DNA from: Pantoea septica
GTDB taxonomy: Bacteria; Pseudomonadota; Gammaproteobacteria; Enterobacterales; Enterobacteriaceae
Assembly: GCF_002095575.1 (NCBI RefSeq)
Contig: NZ_MLJJ01000009.1
Location: forward strand, 1 to 64,000
Direction of reading: 5' to 3'
Length of the DNA stretch: 64,000 bases
Below, one piece after another: positions 13,054 through 20,996 of this stretch (positions within the stretch are counted from its first letter, which is position 1; each line of letters opens with the position of its first letter). The notes under the pieces are model-generated. The model saw only the letters and a list, made by a program, of their open reading frames with translations, ran no database searches and was not told the DNA's origin. The translations under genes and the position numbers were made by a program.

Positions 13054-14331
13054 TCAGACGCCGAGCCGGTCGCGCAGCGCATACCAGGCGGCGCCCATCG
13101 CGGTCAGCGGCACCTTGAAGCGCCGCCCGCCGGGGAAGGGCAGGTGCGGCAGCTTCGCGAAGGCGTCGAAGCGCTCCGCATCGCCGCGCAGCGCTTCGCA
13201 AATCAGCTTGCCGGCAAGGTGCGTGCAGGTGACGCCGTGGCCGCTGTCGCCCTGCATAAAGTAGACGTTGTTCTCCAGCCGGCCGAACTGCGGCAGCCGC
13301 GACAGCGTCAGCAGGAAGTTGCCGCTCCAGCGGTAGCTGAAGGCGAGATCGCGCAGCTGCGGAAAGGTGCGCAGCAGCTTGGGGCGGATCAGCGCCTCGA
13401 TGTCGCCGGGATCGCGCGCGCCGTAGACCACCCCGCCGCCGTAGAGCAGCCGGTTATCCGCCGTCAGGCGAAAATAGTCGAGCAGATAGTTGCAGTCCTC
13501 GACGCAGTGATTATTCGGCAGTAGCGCCAGCGCGCCGTCGCGGCTCAGCGGCTCGCTGGCGAGGATCTGCGATCCGCACGCCATGCTGTTGCGCGTCAGG
13601 CGCGGCTCCAGCTGCGAGGGCAGATAGGCGTTGCCGGCGAAAATCACAAAGGTGGCGCTCACCTCGCCGCGTTCGGTTTTCACCCTGTTCGGCGAGCCGT
13701 AGGTCAGCGCCGTCGCGGCGGAGCGTTCATAGATGCGCCCGCCGTGACGGCGGATCGCCTCGGCTTCGCCCAGCGCCAGATTGAGCGGATGCAGATGGCC
13801 GCCGCGCCGATCCAGCAGGCCACCGACGTAGCGCTCGGTGGCGATTTCACGCCGGATGCCGCGCTCGTCGAGCAGCTCCAGATCGTGGTTGCCATACTTT
13901 TCCCACAGCCGCTGCTGGCGGCGCAGGTGATTCATCTGGCGCGGGTTAAGGGCAGCGAAGATATTGCCGGGCCGGTAGTCGCAGGCGATGGCGTAGCGGT
14001 CGATGCGGTCGCGAATGATCTCCGCCCCCTCGAACATCATGCTGCCGAGCATGCGCGCGCTCTCTTTGCCGTAGCGCTGCTCAATGACGTCCACGTCGCG
14101 GCTGTAGGAGTTGACCACCTGACCGCCGTTGCGGCCGCTGGCACCGAAGCCGACGCGCGCCGCCTCCAGCACCACCACGTCATAGCCCGCCTCGGTGAGG
14201 TAGAGCGCGGCGGAGAGACCGGTGAAGCCGGCGCCGATGATGCAGACGTCGCACCGGATGTTCTCCTGCAGCATCGGCCAGGGCGCATGGTCGTTGGCGG
14301 TCGCCGCGTAGTAGCTTTCAACATGTTTCAT
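13054..14331 (-). CDS. puuB: Gamma-glutamylputrescine oxidase
   Basis: 425 residues of the DAO/GlpO-type FAD oxidoreductase family. The FAD-binding motif is in CDVCIIGAGFTGLSAALYL (about 29-48) with VVVLEAARVGFGASGRNGGQV following, and a C-terminal FMQGDSGHGVTCTHLAGKL closes the FAD site. PuuB oxidises gamma-glutamylputrescine to the aldehyde with release of ammonia and hydrogen peroxide. It is the third gene of a puuD-puuR-puuB unit; puuC, which sits between puuR and puuB in Escherichia, is not present here. Confidence 0.92.
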   Translation of the reverse strand: MKHVESYYAATANDHAPWPMLQENIRCDVCIIGAGFTGLSAALYLTEAGYDVVVLEAARVGFGASGRNGGQVVNSYSRDVDVIEQRYGKESARMLGSMMFEGAEIIRDRIDRYAIACDYRPGNIFAALNPRQMNHLRRQQRLWEKYGNHDLELLDERGIRREIATERYVGGLLDRRGGHLHPLNLALGEAEAIRRHGGRIYERSAATALTYGSPNRVKTERGEVSATFVIFAGNAYLPSQLEPRLTRNSMACGSQILASEPLSRDGALALLPNNHCVEDCNYLLDYFRLTADNRLLYGGGVVYGARDPGDIEALIRPKLLRTFPQLRDLAFSYRWSGNFLLTLSRLPQFGRLENNVYFMQGDSGHGVTCTHLAGKLICEALRGDAERFDAFAKLPHLPFPGGRRFKVPLTAMGAAWYALRDRLGV

Positions 14332-14355
14332 CTCAACCTCCTGCCTGCGAATAGG

Positions 14356-14913
14356 TCAGAAATTAGCGGGCGTATGGGCGCTGACGATACGGCAGGGCTG
14401 CGCCGAAAAATTGGTGAAGCTGTGCGGCAGCCCGGTATCGATGACATAGCTTTCGCCCGCGTTAAGGTGGTAGCTTTGTCCGTTGACCACCAGGGTGATC
14501 TCCCCCTCCAGCAGCGTCCCGGTCTCTTCGCCCGGATGGCGCAGTTTTTCGCCGGTGCTGGCGCCGGGCTGATAGGTCTCCAGCAGCATGCCGAGCGAGC
14601 GCCTGGCCTGTCCGTTATCCACCAGCTTCAGCGACACGCCCTGACTGCCGATCTCCACCAAATCGGCTGGCCTGACGATCACCTTCGGCGCGTCATGGCT
14701 TTTGGGTTCGGAGAAGAACTCCGACAGCGACAGCCCGTACACCTTCAACAGCTTTTGCAGCGTGCTGACCGCCGGACTCACCTTATCCTGTTCAATGGTG
14801 CTGATTGCGCTATGGGTTAAACCTGACAGTTCAGCGGCGCGACGCTGAGACAACCCCAACTCCTGGCGGATTTGCGATAAGCGTCGTCCAGGCGCCAGAG
14901 CGGCATCGTTCAT
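14356..14913 (-). CDS. puuR: Putrescine-responsive repressor
   Basis: 185 residues from ATG at 14913, the same length as Escherichia PuuR; the ATG overlaps the puuD stop as ATGA. An XRE-type helix-turn-helix lies at about residues 12-42 (LSQIRQELGLSQRRAAELSGLTHSAISTIEQDK), followed by a cupin sensor domain (GEKLRHPGEETGTLLEGEITL, VIDTGLPHSF). PuuR represses puu genes until putrescine binds. Its position inside the cluster, next to a palindrome in the puuD-puuA intergenic region, fits local autoregulation. Confidence 0.93.
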   Translation of the reverse strand: MNDAALAPGRRLSQIRQELGLSQRRAAELSGLTHSAISTIEQDKVSPAVSTLQKLLKVYGLSLSEFFSEPKSHDAPKVIVRPADLVEIGSQGVSLKLVDNGQARRSLGMLLETYQPGASTGEKLRHPGEETGTLLEGEITLVVNGQSYHLNAGESYVIDTGLPHSFTNFSAQPCRIVSAHTPANF

Positions 14914-15674
14914 GGTGATTTTTCCTCGTGATAGTGCCGTGCGGCGTGGATAAACCCTGCGAAAAGGGCGCGCGAGGCGTCGTTCTGTTCCGGCTGCCAT
15001 TCGGGATGCCACTGCACCGCCAGGGCGAACGGATGGTGGCGCAGGCTGACCGCTTCAATCAGGCCGTCCGGCGCGCGCGCCTCGACGCGCAGCTGTGGCC
15101 CCGTTTCGCGGATACCCTGATGATGCAGCGAATTCACCGCCAGGATAGCGTCGCCGCCCAGCAGAGAGGCGAGCAGGCCGTGCGCTTCGGGAAAGATATC
15201 GTGCGCCGGCGCGTACTGCTCGCTTAACGGCCGCGTCGCCTCCGCATGATGCGTAAGCCCGTTTTTACGCCGTTCGAGATCGCGGCACAGCGCGCCGCCG
15301 TTGGCTACCACAAGCTCCTGCATGCCGCGACAGATGCCGAAAAGAGGCATCCTGCGGCTGGTGGCCCAGGTGATAAGGGCGAAAGCGAGCCGGTCGCGGC
15401 CGGGATCGGCGTGCGGCTCGCTGCCCGCTTCGCCGTAGTGCCAGGGCTCGATATTACTGGTGCTGCCGGTGAGCATCACGCCGTCCAGCATCGCCAGCGC
15501 CTGCTCCAGCAGATGAGGCGTCGCACAGAGCTGCTGGGGCAGGGCAAGCGGCACGCCGCCCGCCTGGGTTATCGCCGTCAGGTATTTGTTATGCACCGAC
15601 TGCGTGAGATGGCCATTGTGGTTAATCTGGCACATCGCTACGCCGATCAAAGGGTTGTTAAAAATAATGCCCAT
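14910..15674 (-). CDS. puuD: Gamma-glutamyl-GABA hydrolase
   Basis: 254 residues from ATG at 15674 with GAGGAA upstream, matching the family length. It is a class I glutamine amidotransferase-like peptidase: the nucleophile is C115 in LFGICRGMQELV and the catalytic His-Glu pair is in the QWHPEWQPE segment near the C-terminus; VNSLHHQGI is also conserved. It cleaves gamma-glutamyl-GABA to glutamate and GABA, the last glutamylated step of the putrescine pathway. It is the first gene of the leftward puu unit. Confidence 0.92.
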   Translation of the reverse strand: MGIIFNNPLIGVAMCQINHNGHLTQSVHNKYLTAITQAGGVPLALPQQLCATPHLLEQALAMLDGVMLTGSTSNIEPWHYGEAGSEPHADPGRDRLAFALITWATSRRMPLFGICRGMQELVVANGGALCRDLERRKNGLTHHAEATRPLSEQYAPAHDIFPEAHGLLASLLGGDAILAVNSLHHQGIRETGPQLRVEARAPDGLIEAVSLRHHPFALAVQWHPEWQPEQNDASRALFAGFIHAARHYHEEKSP

Positions 15675-15762
15675 CTCATTCCTCGACTCGCTGTTCAAAA
15701 AATTCACCGATCGGGCCCGCAGCGGGTAAAAACGTGCAATATTTTTTCAATCTAGCAATGCG

Positions 15763-15781
15763 CTGTTTGTTTCTCAAACAG
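15763..15781. promoter_or_regulatory. Candidate operator in the puuD-puuA divergent promoter region
   Basis: A perfect palindrome CTGTTTG-tttct-CAAACAG sits in the 209-bp region between divergent puuD and puuA. It is a good candidate for a regulator site controlling both directions, PuuR being the obvious candidate, though the sequence is not a clear match to the published Escherichia PuuR box. AT-rich promoter-like sequence lies on both sides. Confidence 0.5.
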
Positions 15782-15883
15782 ATTTGTTACATTTGCACAC
15801 TTTTTGTGTTGGCGCTATGTTAGAGGGGTGGCTGTTATTTTGAGCATTGCGCAAACCAATCAACGGTAGAAGGCGGGTGGGAT

Positions 15884-17299
15884 ATGACGAACCTCGTGGA
15901 AGTAGAAGACTTCACGCGTCACAGTGAAGAGAGACGAACCAGCGCGTTCCAGCTTGAAGTGAAAAACTGGCTGGAACGCCATCCTGAAACGCAGTATGTC
16001 GATATTTTATTAAATGATTTAAATGGCGTCTTTCGCGGCAAACGCATTCCGATAGCCGCGCTGGCGAAGCTGGAAAAAGGGTGTTATTTCCCGGCCTCGG
16101 TTTTCGCTATGGATATCCTCGGCAACACCGTCGAAGAAGCCGGCCTCGGACAATCTCTCGGCGAACCTGACAACCTCTGCATGCCGGTTCCCGGCACCTT
16201 AGTTCCCTCTGCTTCCGATCCTGTACACATCGCTCAGCTGCTGTTGACCATGTGCAACCAAGATGGCACTCCCTTTGACGTTGAACCCCGCAATGTCCTG
16301 AACCGGCTGTGGCAGCAGCTGCGCAATCGAGGACTCTTTCCGGTGGTAGCGGTAGAGCTGGAGTTCTACCTGGTCGACAAGGCCCGCGACGCTGAGGGCT
16401 ATATTCAGCCGCCGTGCGCGCCCGGCAGCAGCGAGCGCAATATGCAGAGCCAGGTCTACTCGGTGGATAATCTCGATCACTTCGGCGCGGTGCTGCGCGA
16501 TATCGACGCGCTGGCGCGCCAGCAGAATATTCCCGCCGACGGCGCGCTGGCGGAAGCCTCGCCCGGCCAGTTTGAGATCAACCTGCACCATACCCGCGAC
16601 GTGCTGAGCGCCTGCGACCACGCGGTACAGCTTAAAAGGCTGATCCGTCAGGTGGCGGAGAACCACGGCATGACCGCCACCTTTATGGCCAAACCCTATG
16701 AAGAGTACGCGGGCAGCGGCATGCACGTGCATATCAGTATGCTGGACGCCGCCGATCATAACGCCTTCGCCGCCGATGACGGCAGCGACTCGCCGCTGCT
16801 GAAACGCGCGCTGGCAGGCATGCTCGACCTGATGCCCGCCTCGATGGCGCTGCTGGCGCCCAACGTCAACGCCTATCGCCGCTTCGTGCCGGACGCCTAC
16901 GTGCCGCTACGGGCGTCGTGGGGGCATAACAACCGCACCGTGGCGCTGCGCATCCCCTGCGGCGACGTGGAGAACCACCGCGTCGAGTACCGCGTCGCAG
17001 GCGCGGACGCTAACCCCTATCTGGTGATGTCGGCGATTCTGGCCGGCATCCTGCACGGCCTGGATACCGCGCTGCCGCTGCCGCAGCCGGTTCAGGGCAA
17101 CGGCCATGAGGCGGAAGGCATCCCGCTGCCGGTGCGGCAGAGCGAAGCGCTGTGCGAATTCGAAAGCAGCTTTCCGCTGCAAAAACTGCTGGGCGAGCGT
17201 TTCGGCGCGGTGTGGCACAGCTGTAAGCGCCACGAGATGATGCAGTTCGAGCGGCTGGTCACCGCCACGGAGATTGACTGGATGCTCAAAAACGCCTGA
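15884..17299 (+). CDS. puuA: Gamma-glutamylputrescine synthetase
   Basis: 471 residues of the glutamine-synthetase fold. The beta-grasp N-terminal part contains LLNDLNGVFRGKRIP, and the catalytic domain contains VVAVELEFYLVD, PGQFEINLHH, the ATP-site segment MAKPYEEYAGSGMHVHISM and the RIPCGDVENHRVEYRVAGADANPYLV region. It ligates glutamate to putrescine with ATP in the cytoplasm, the committed step of the Puu pathway. Start ATG at 15884 follows AAGGCGGGTGGG. It is divergent from puuD. Confidence 0.95.
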   Translation: MTNLVEVEDFTRHSEERRTSAFQLEVKNWLERHPETQYVDILLNDLNGVFRGKRIPIAALAKLEKGCYFPASVFAMDILGNTVEEAGLGQSLGEPDNLCMPVPGTLVPSASDPVHIAQLLLTMCNQDGTPFDVEPRNVLNRLWQQLRNRGLFPVVAVELEFYLVDKARDAEGYIQPPCAPGSSERNMQSQVYSVDNLDHFGAVLRDIDALARQQNIPADGALAEASPGQFEINLHHTRDVLSACDHAVQLKRLIRQVAENHGMTATFMAKPYEEYAGSGMHVHISMLDAADHNAFAADDGSDSPLLKRALAGMLDLMPASMALLAPNVNAYRRFVPDAYVPLRASWGHNNRTVALRIPCGDVENHRVEYRVAGADANPYLVMSAILAGILHGLDTALPLPQPVQGNGHEAEGIPLPVRQSEALCEFESSFPLQKLLGERFGAVWHSCKRHEMMQFERLVTATEIDWMLKNA

Positions 17300-17381
17300 G
17301 AAAAAGTCGCTATACTTATCAGCAGGTCTTGTGTTTTTCCTTCGTTTTGGGGCAAAATACGCGGCCTGCAAAATTCCGAAT

Positions 17382-17417
17382 ATAACCGATGCTTTTAAGA
17401 GCCTCGGTTATTTTTTT
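17382..17417 (+). terminator. puuA terminator
   Basis: Arms ATAACCGA (17382-17389) and TCGGTTAT (17404-17411) are followed by a run of T. It separates puuA from the plaP leader region. Confidence 0.85.
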
Positions 17418-17507
17418 GCATGTACTTAACCGATTCGCATGAGGCCGGGCACGCCCGGATAGATACACGTTAAAAAACGCGCAAGCGTACGAACTGAGGA
17501 TACAAAG

Positions 17508-17657
17508 ATGGGGATGTTATTCATTCAGCCAGCCCGCGCTGGCTCTCGTTTCCGTGATGACTACGGCGCCGTGCAGGCTCATAACGCCGCCTTCCTCGCT
17601 CCCGTGATGCAATCCAGTCAGGTTGCAGCTCAGGGAGGTCTGAAACATGTCGCTTGA
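17508..17657 (+). CDS. Possible 49-residue upstream ORF overlapping the plaP start
   Basis: ATG at 17508 has a good ribosome site (TGAGGA, 8 bp upstream) and reads [15 protein letters not shown] for 49 codons, ending at TGA 17655-17657, eleven bases past the plaP ATG. It lies within the 347-bp region between puuA and plaP and after the puuA terminator, so it would be the first frame of the plaP message. The overlap would couple or inhibit plaP translation. I do not recognise the peptide. It could be a chance frame. Confidence 0.35.
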   Translation: MGMLFIQPARAGSRFRDDYGAVQAHNAAFLAPVMQSSQVAAQGGLKHVA

Positions 17658-19002
17658 TACCTCAGCACCACAGCGTGCCCACCTGAAAAAATCTCTGACC
17701 CTGCTTCCGGTCGTCATGATTGGCCTTGCCTACATGCAGCCGATGACCCTGTTTGATACCTTCGGTATCGTGTCGGGTCTGACCAGCGGTCACGTCGCCA
17801 CCGCCTACGCCTTTGCGCTGATTGCGATTCTGTTTACCGCCGTAAGCTACGGTAAGCTGGTACGCCGCTTCCCATCTGCGGGCTCCGCTTATACCTACGC
17901 TCAGAAGGCGATCAGTCCGCACGTCGGCTTTATGGTCGGCTGGTCATCGCTGCTGGACTACCTGTTCATGCCGATGATCAATATTCTGCTGGCGAAAAAC
18001 TATTTCGAAGCGCTGGTGCCGGGCATTCCGTCATGGATCTTCGTGGTGCTGCTGGTGGCCTTTATGACGATGTCCAACCTGCGCGGCATTAAAACCGTGG
18101 CCAACTTCAACAGCGTGATCGTGGTGCTGCAGGTTGTGGTGATGATCGGTATTACCGGCATGGTGATTTACGGCGTGGCGCACGGCGAAGGCGCGGGCAC
18201 GCTCACCAGCTCGCAGCCGTTCTGGTCCCCTGACGCCCATGTGGTGCCGATGATTACCGGCGCGACTATCCTCTGTTTCTCGTTCCTGGGCTTTGACGGC
18301 ATCAGTTCGCTGTCGGAAGAGACCAAAGACGCGGAGCGCACCATTCCGCGCGCGATTTTCCTGACGGCGCTGATCGGCGGCCTGATCTTTATCGTGGCCT
18401 CCTACTTCCTGCAGCTCTATTTCCCGGATATCTCGCGCTTCAAGGATCCCGATTCGTCGCAGCCGGAAATCATGCTGTACGTGGCGGGCCATGTGCTGCA
18501 GTTCGGCATCCTGATCTTCTCGGTGGTGACCGTGCTGGCGTCAGGTATGGCGGCGCATGCCGGCGTATCGCGTCTGATGTACGTGATGGGCCGTGACGGC
18601 GTCTTCCCGGAGCGCTTCTTCGGCTATATCCATCCGAAATGGCGCACGCCGTCGCTGAACGTGCTGCTGGTCGGCGCCGTGGCGCTGATGGCGATCCGTT
18701 TCGACCTGGTGACCGCGACGGCGCTGGTTAACTTCGGCGCGCTGGTGGCCTTTACCTTCGTTAACCTCTCGGTGATTGCACAGTTCTGGATCCGCGAGAA
18801 GCGTAACCGCACGCTGCGCGACCATATCAACTATCTGGTGCTGCCGGTGCTCGGCGCGCTGACGGTTGGCGCGCTGTGGATTAACCTGGAAGAGAGCTCG
18901 ATGGTGCTGGGCCTGATTTGGGCCGCCGTGGGAATTGTTTATCTCGCGTTTGTTACCCGCAGCTTCCGTAATCCGGTGCCGCAGTACAGCGAAGAAGTGT
19001 AA
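17647..19002 (+). CDS. plaP: Putrescine importer (APC family)
   Basis: 451 residues with about twelve membrane segments. The order of motifs follows Escherichia PlaP closely: [68 protein letters not shown] and [36 protein letters not shown]. It differs from PuuP in these places ([13 protein letters not shown] rather than AYLTPMTVFDTFG). PlaP is a proton-driven, low-affinity putrescine importer. GGGAGG lies 8 bases before the ATG. In Escherichia it sits near yeeZ; here the puu genes lie between them, giving an uptake-plus-degradation set. Confidence 0.93.
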   Translation: MSLDTSAPQRAHLKKSLTLLPVVMIGLAYMQPMTLFDTFGIVSGLTSGHVATAYAFALIAILFTAVSYGKLVRRFPSAGSAYTYAQKAISPHVGFMVGWSSLLDYLFMPMINILLAKNYFEALVPGIPSWIFVVLLVAFMTMSNLRGIKTVANFNSVIVVLQVVVMIGITGMVIYGVAHGEGAGTLTSSQPFWSPDAHVVPMITGATILCFSFLGFDGISSLSEETKDAERTIPRAIFLTALIGGLIFIVASYFLQLYFPDISRFKDPDSSQPEIMLYVAGHVLQFGILIFSVVTVLASGMAAHAGVSRLMYVMGRDGVFPERFFGYIHPKWRTPSLNVLLVGAVALMAIRFDLVTATALVNFGALVAFTFVNLSVIAQFWIREKRNRTLRDHINYLVLPVLGALTVGALWINLEESSMVLGLIWAAVGIVYLAFVTRSFRNPVPQYSEEV

Positions 19003-19018
19003 CTCGCTGGCGGGTGAA

Positions 19019-19050
19019 AAAGGGTGAGGCGCGAGCCTCGCCCTTTTTTT
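19019..19050 (+). terminator. plaP terminator
   Basis: AAGGGTGAGGC pairs with GCCTCGCCCTT (one G-U) around a GCGA loop, and is followed by seven T. It lies 17 bp after the plaP stop. Confidence 0.9.
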
Positions 19051-19067
19051 ATGCGCGATCGGCGCGC

Positions 19068-19829
19068 TTACTCCGCCAGCACCAGCTCCCAGCTGCCTTC
19101 GCTCAGCGCGCTGCGCGCGGCGGCGCTAAGCTGCGTATCGGTCACGATGCTGTCGAAACGCGCCAGCGGCAGCGCCAGGAAAGTGGCGATTTTGTTGTAC
19201 TTCGAGCTGTCGCTCAGCAGCACGCGCTTGCTGCTTACCTCGCTCACCGTCTGTTTCACCGTTACCTTGTCTTCGTCGGGGGTGAACAGGCCGCGCGGAC
19301 CCCAGCAGGAGGCGGAGATAAAGGCGATATCGATCGCCAGATGGCGCAGGCTGCGCGCCGCGCTTTCGCCCACGCAGGAGCGGTTGTCGCGACACACCGT
19401 GCCGCCGGTGTGGATCACCCGACAGTCGCTCGCCTCCATCAGCAGGTTGGTCACCATAAAGTCATTCGTCACCACCAGCAGATCGTCGCGCTCCAGCAGC
19501 TCGTGCGCCAGCGCCAGCGTGGTGGTGCCCGCATCCAGATAGATACAGCTGTTGCGCGGAATATGCTGGGCGGCATAGCGGCCGATGGCGTTCTTCTCGG
19601 CGTTATAGAGCGTCGTTTTCGTCTGATGCGACGGCTCCGCAGCCAGCCGGTCGGCCGAACGCACGCCGCCGGAGACCGACAGCACCGCGCCTTGCTCCTC
19701 AAGCTTCTGCACGTCCCGACGGATCGTCATATGCGACACGCCGAGCCGTTCCGTCAGTTCGGCAATGCTGACCACGCCGCGCTCGGCGACCAGCGCCAGG
19801 ATCTGTTGATGGCGTTCAATGGGTATCAT
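19068..19829 (-). CDS. ygbI: DeoR-family repressor of the threonate cluster (YgbI-like)
   Basis: 253 residues from ATG at 19829, chosen because GGAG lies 8 bases upstream; GTG at 19838 is an alternative. The N-terminal DeoR helix-turn-helix is RHQQILALVAERGVVSIAELTERLGVSHMTIRRDVQKLEEQG (about 5-48). The sugar-phosphate-sensing domain has the usual YLDAGTTTLALAHEL, VVTNDFMV, GTVCRDNRSCVGESA and LSDSSKYNK. It is divergent from ltnD, as ygbI is from ygbJ in Escherichia, and probably represses the cluster until a tetronate phosphate accumulates. Confidence 0.88.
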   Translation of the reverse strand: MIPIERHQQILALVAERGVVSIAELTERLGVSHMTIRRDVQKLEEQGAVLSVSGGVRSADRLAAEPSHQTKTTLYNAEKNAIGRYAAQHIPRNSCIYLDAGTTTLALAHELLERDDLLVVTNDFMVTNLLMEASDCRVIHTGGTVCRDNRSCVGESAARSLRHLAIDIAFISASCWGPRGLFTPDEDKVTVKQTVSEVSSKRVLLSDSSKYNKIATFLALPLARFDSIVTDTQLSAAARSALSEGSWELVLAE

Positions 19830-19862
19830 TCCCTGCACTCCGTGCTTATCAATTTTTCACAT

Positions 19863-19956
19863 TGTAATGCATTTACTTTATCGGCTGAATGAAAAAAATT
19901 GCCGCCTTTTAGGAATTTATTTTTGATAATAGTCCTATATTTCAATGTAATGCGTT
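19863..19956. promoter_or_regulatory. Candidate paired operators for the YgbI-like repressor
   Basis: The 261-bp divergent region between ygbI and ltnD holds two near-identical direct repeats, TGTAATGCATT (19863-19873) and TGTAATGCGTT (19946-19956), 83 bp apart (about eight helical turns). Both lie in AT-rich promoter-like DNA. A weak CRP-like TGTGA-N6-GCACG lies further right at 20000-20015. Assignment to the DeoR protein is inference. Confidence 0.45.
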
Positions 19957-20090
19957 GATTGTGAATAAATGTTCGAAACTAACCTGCTTGGTGAAAATAT
20001 GTGACGCAAGGCACGTTTATCCCTCCGCAATCCTGCCAGAATTAACAACATCAAACAAATAATCACTTAAATTAACAGCGGAGGCCGACT

Positions 20091-20996
20091 GTGCCACTCT
20101 CAAACGTCTGTGTTATCGGGTTAGGTTCCATGGGAATGGGCGCGGCGACGTCCTGTATTCGCGCCGGGCTGAATACCTGGGGCGTCGATCTTAATCCCGC
20201 CGCGCTGGAGACGCTGCGCCAGGCGGGCGCGCGCGATGCGCAATCCTCCGCCGACGGCTTTGCCGACCAGCTGGAGGCGGTGTTGCTGCTGGTGGTGAAC
20301 GCCGCCCAGGTGAAGAGCATCCTGTTCGGCGACAGCGGGCTGGCGGCGAAGCTGAAACCCGGCACCATCGTGATGGTCTCGTCGACCATTTCAGCGCAGG
20401 ACGCGCAGCAGATTGAACAGCAGCTGGCGCAGCATCAGCTGCTGATGCTCGACGCGCCGGTCTCCGGCGGCGCGGCGAAAGCGGCAACGGGCGAAATGAC
20501 GGTGATGGCGTCCGGCAGCGACGCGGCGTTCGAGCGCCTGCAGCCGGTGCTGGACGCGGTGGCGGCTAAGGTCTACCGCGTCGGCAGTGAAATCGGCCTC
20601 GGCTCGACGGTTAAAATTATTCACCAGCTGCTGGCAGGCGTGCATATCGCCGTCGGCGCGGAAGCGATGGCGCTGGCGGCGCGCGCCGGCATTCCGCTCG
20701 ATACCATGTATGACGTGGTGACCAACGCGGCGGGCAACTCCTGGATGTTCGAGAACCGCATGCGTCACGTCGTGGACGGCGACTACAGCCCGAAATCGGC
20801 CGTCGATATTTTCGTTAAGGATCTGACGCTGGTGGCGGATACCGCAAAATCGCTGCGCTTCCCGCTGCCGCTCGCCTCCACGGCGCTCAATATGTTTACC
20901 GAAGCCAGCAACGCCGGCCACGGCCGTGAAGACGACAGCGCGGTGATCAAGATCTTCAGCGGTATCGAGCTGCCGCAGGCAAAGGAGCGAGCATGA
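20091..20996 (+). CDS. ltnD: L-threonate dehydrogenase
   Basis: 301 residues from a GTG start preceded by GCGGAGG. It belongs to the beta-hydroxyacid dehydrogenase family: the NAD loop is VCVIGLGSMGMGAA, the substrate loop DAPVSGGAAKAATGEMTVMASG, and the catalytic lysine lies in GSTVKIIHQLLAG (about residue 174). In Escherichia the orthologous YgbJ (LtnD) oxidises L-threonate to 2-oxo-tetronate. It begins a tight five-gene plus-strand operon and overlaps otnK by 4 nt (ATGA). Confidence 0.9.
   Translation: MPLSNVCVIGLGSMGMGAATSCIRAGLNTWGVDLNPAALETLRQAGARDAQSSADGFADQLEAVLLLVVNAAQVKSILFGDSGLAAKLKPGTIVMVSSTISAQDAQQIEQQLAQHQLLMLDAPVSGGAAKAATGEMTVMASGSDAAFERLQPVLDAVAAKVYRVGSEIGLGSTVKIIHQLLAGVHIAVGAEAMALAARAGIPLDTMYDVVTNAAGNSWMFENRMRHVVDGDYSPKSAVDIFVKDLTLVADTAKSLRFPLPLASTALNMFTEASNAGHGREDDSAVIKIFSGIELPQAKERA

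Noticed and set aside
20000..20015. Possible CRP site TGTGA-N6-GCACG before ltnD
   Set aside because: Only the left arm matches well; too weak to annotate as a separate site.
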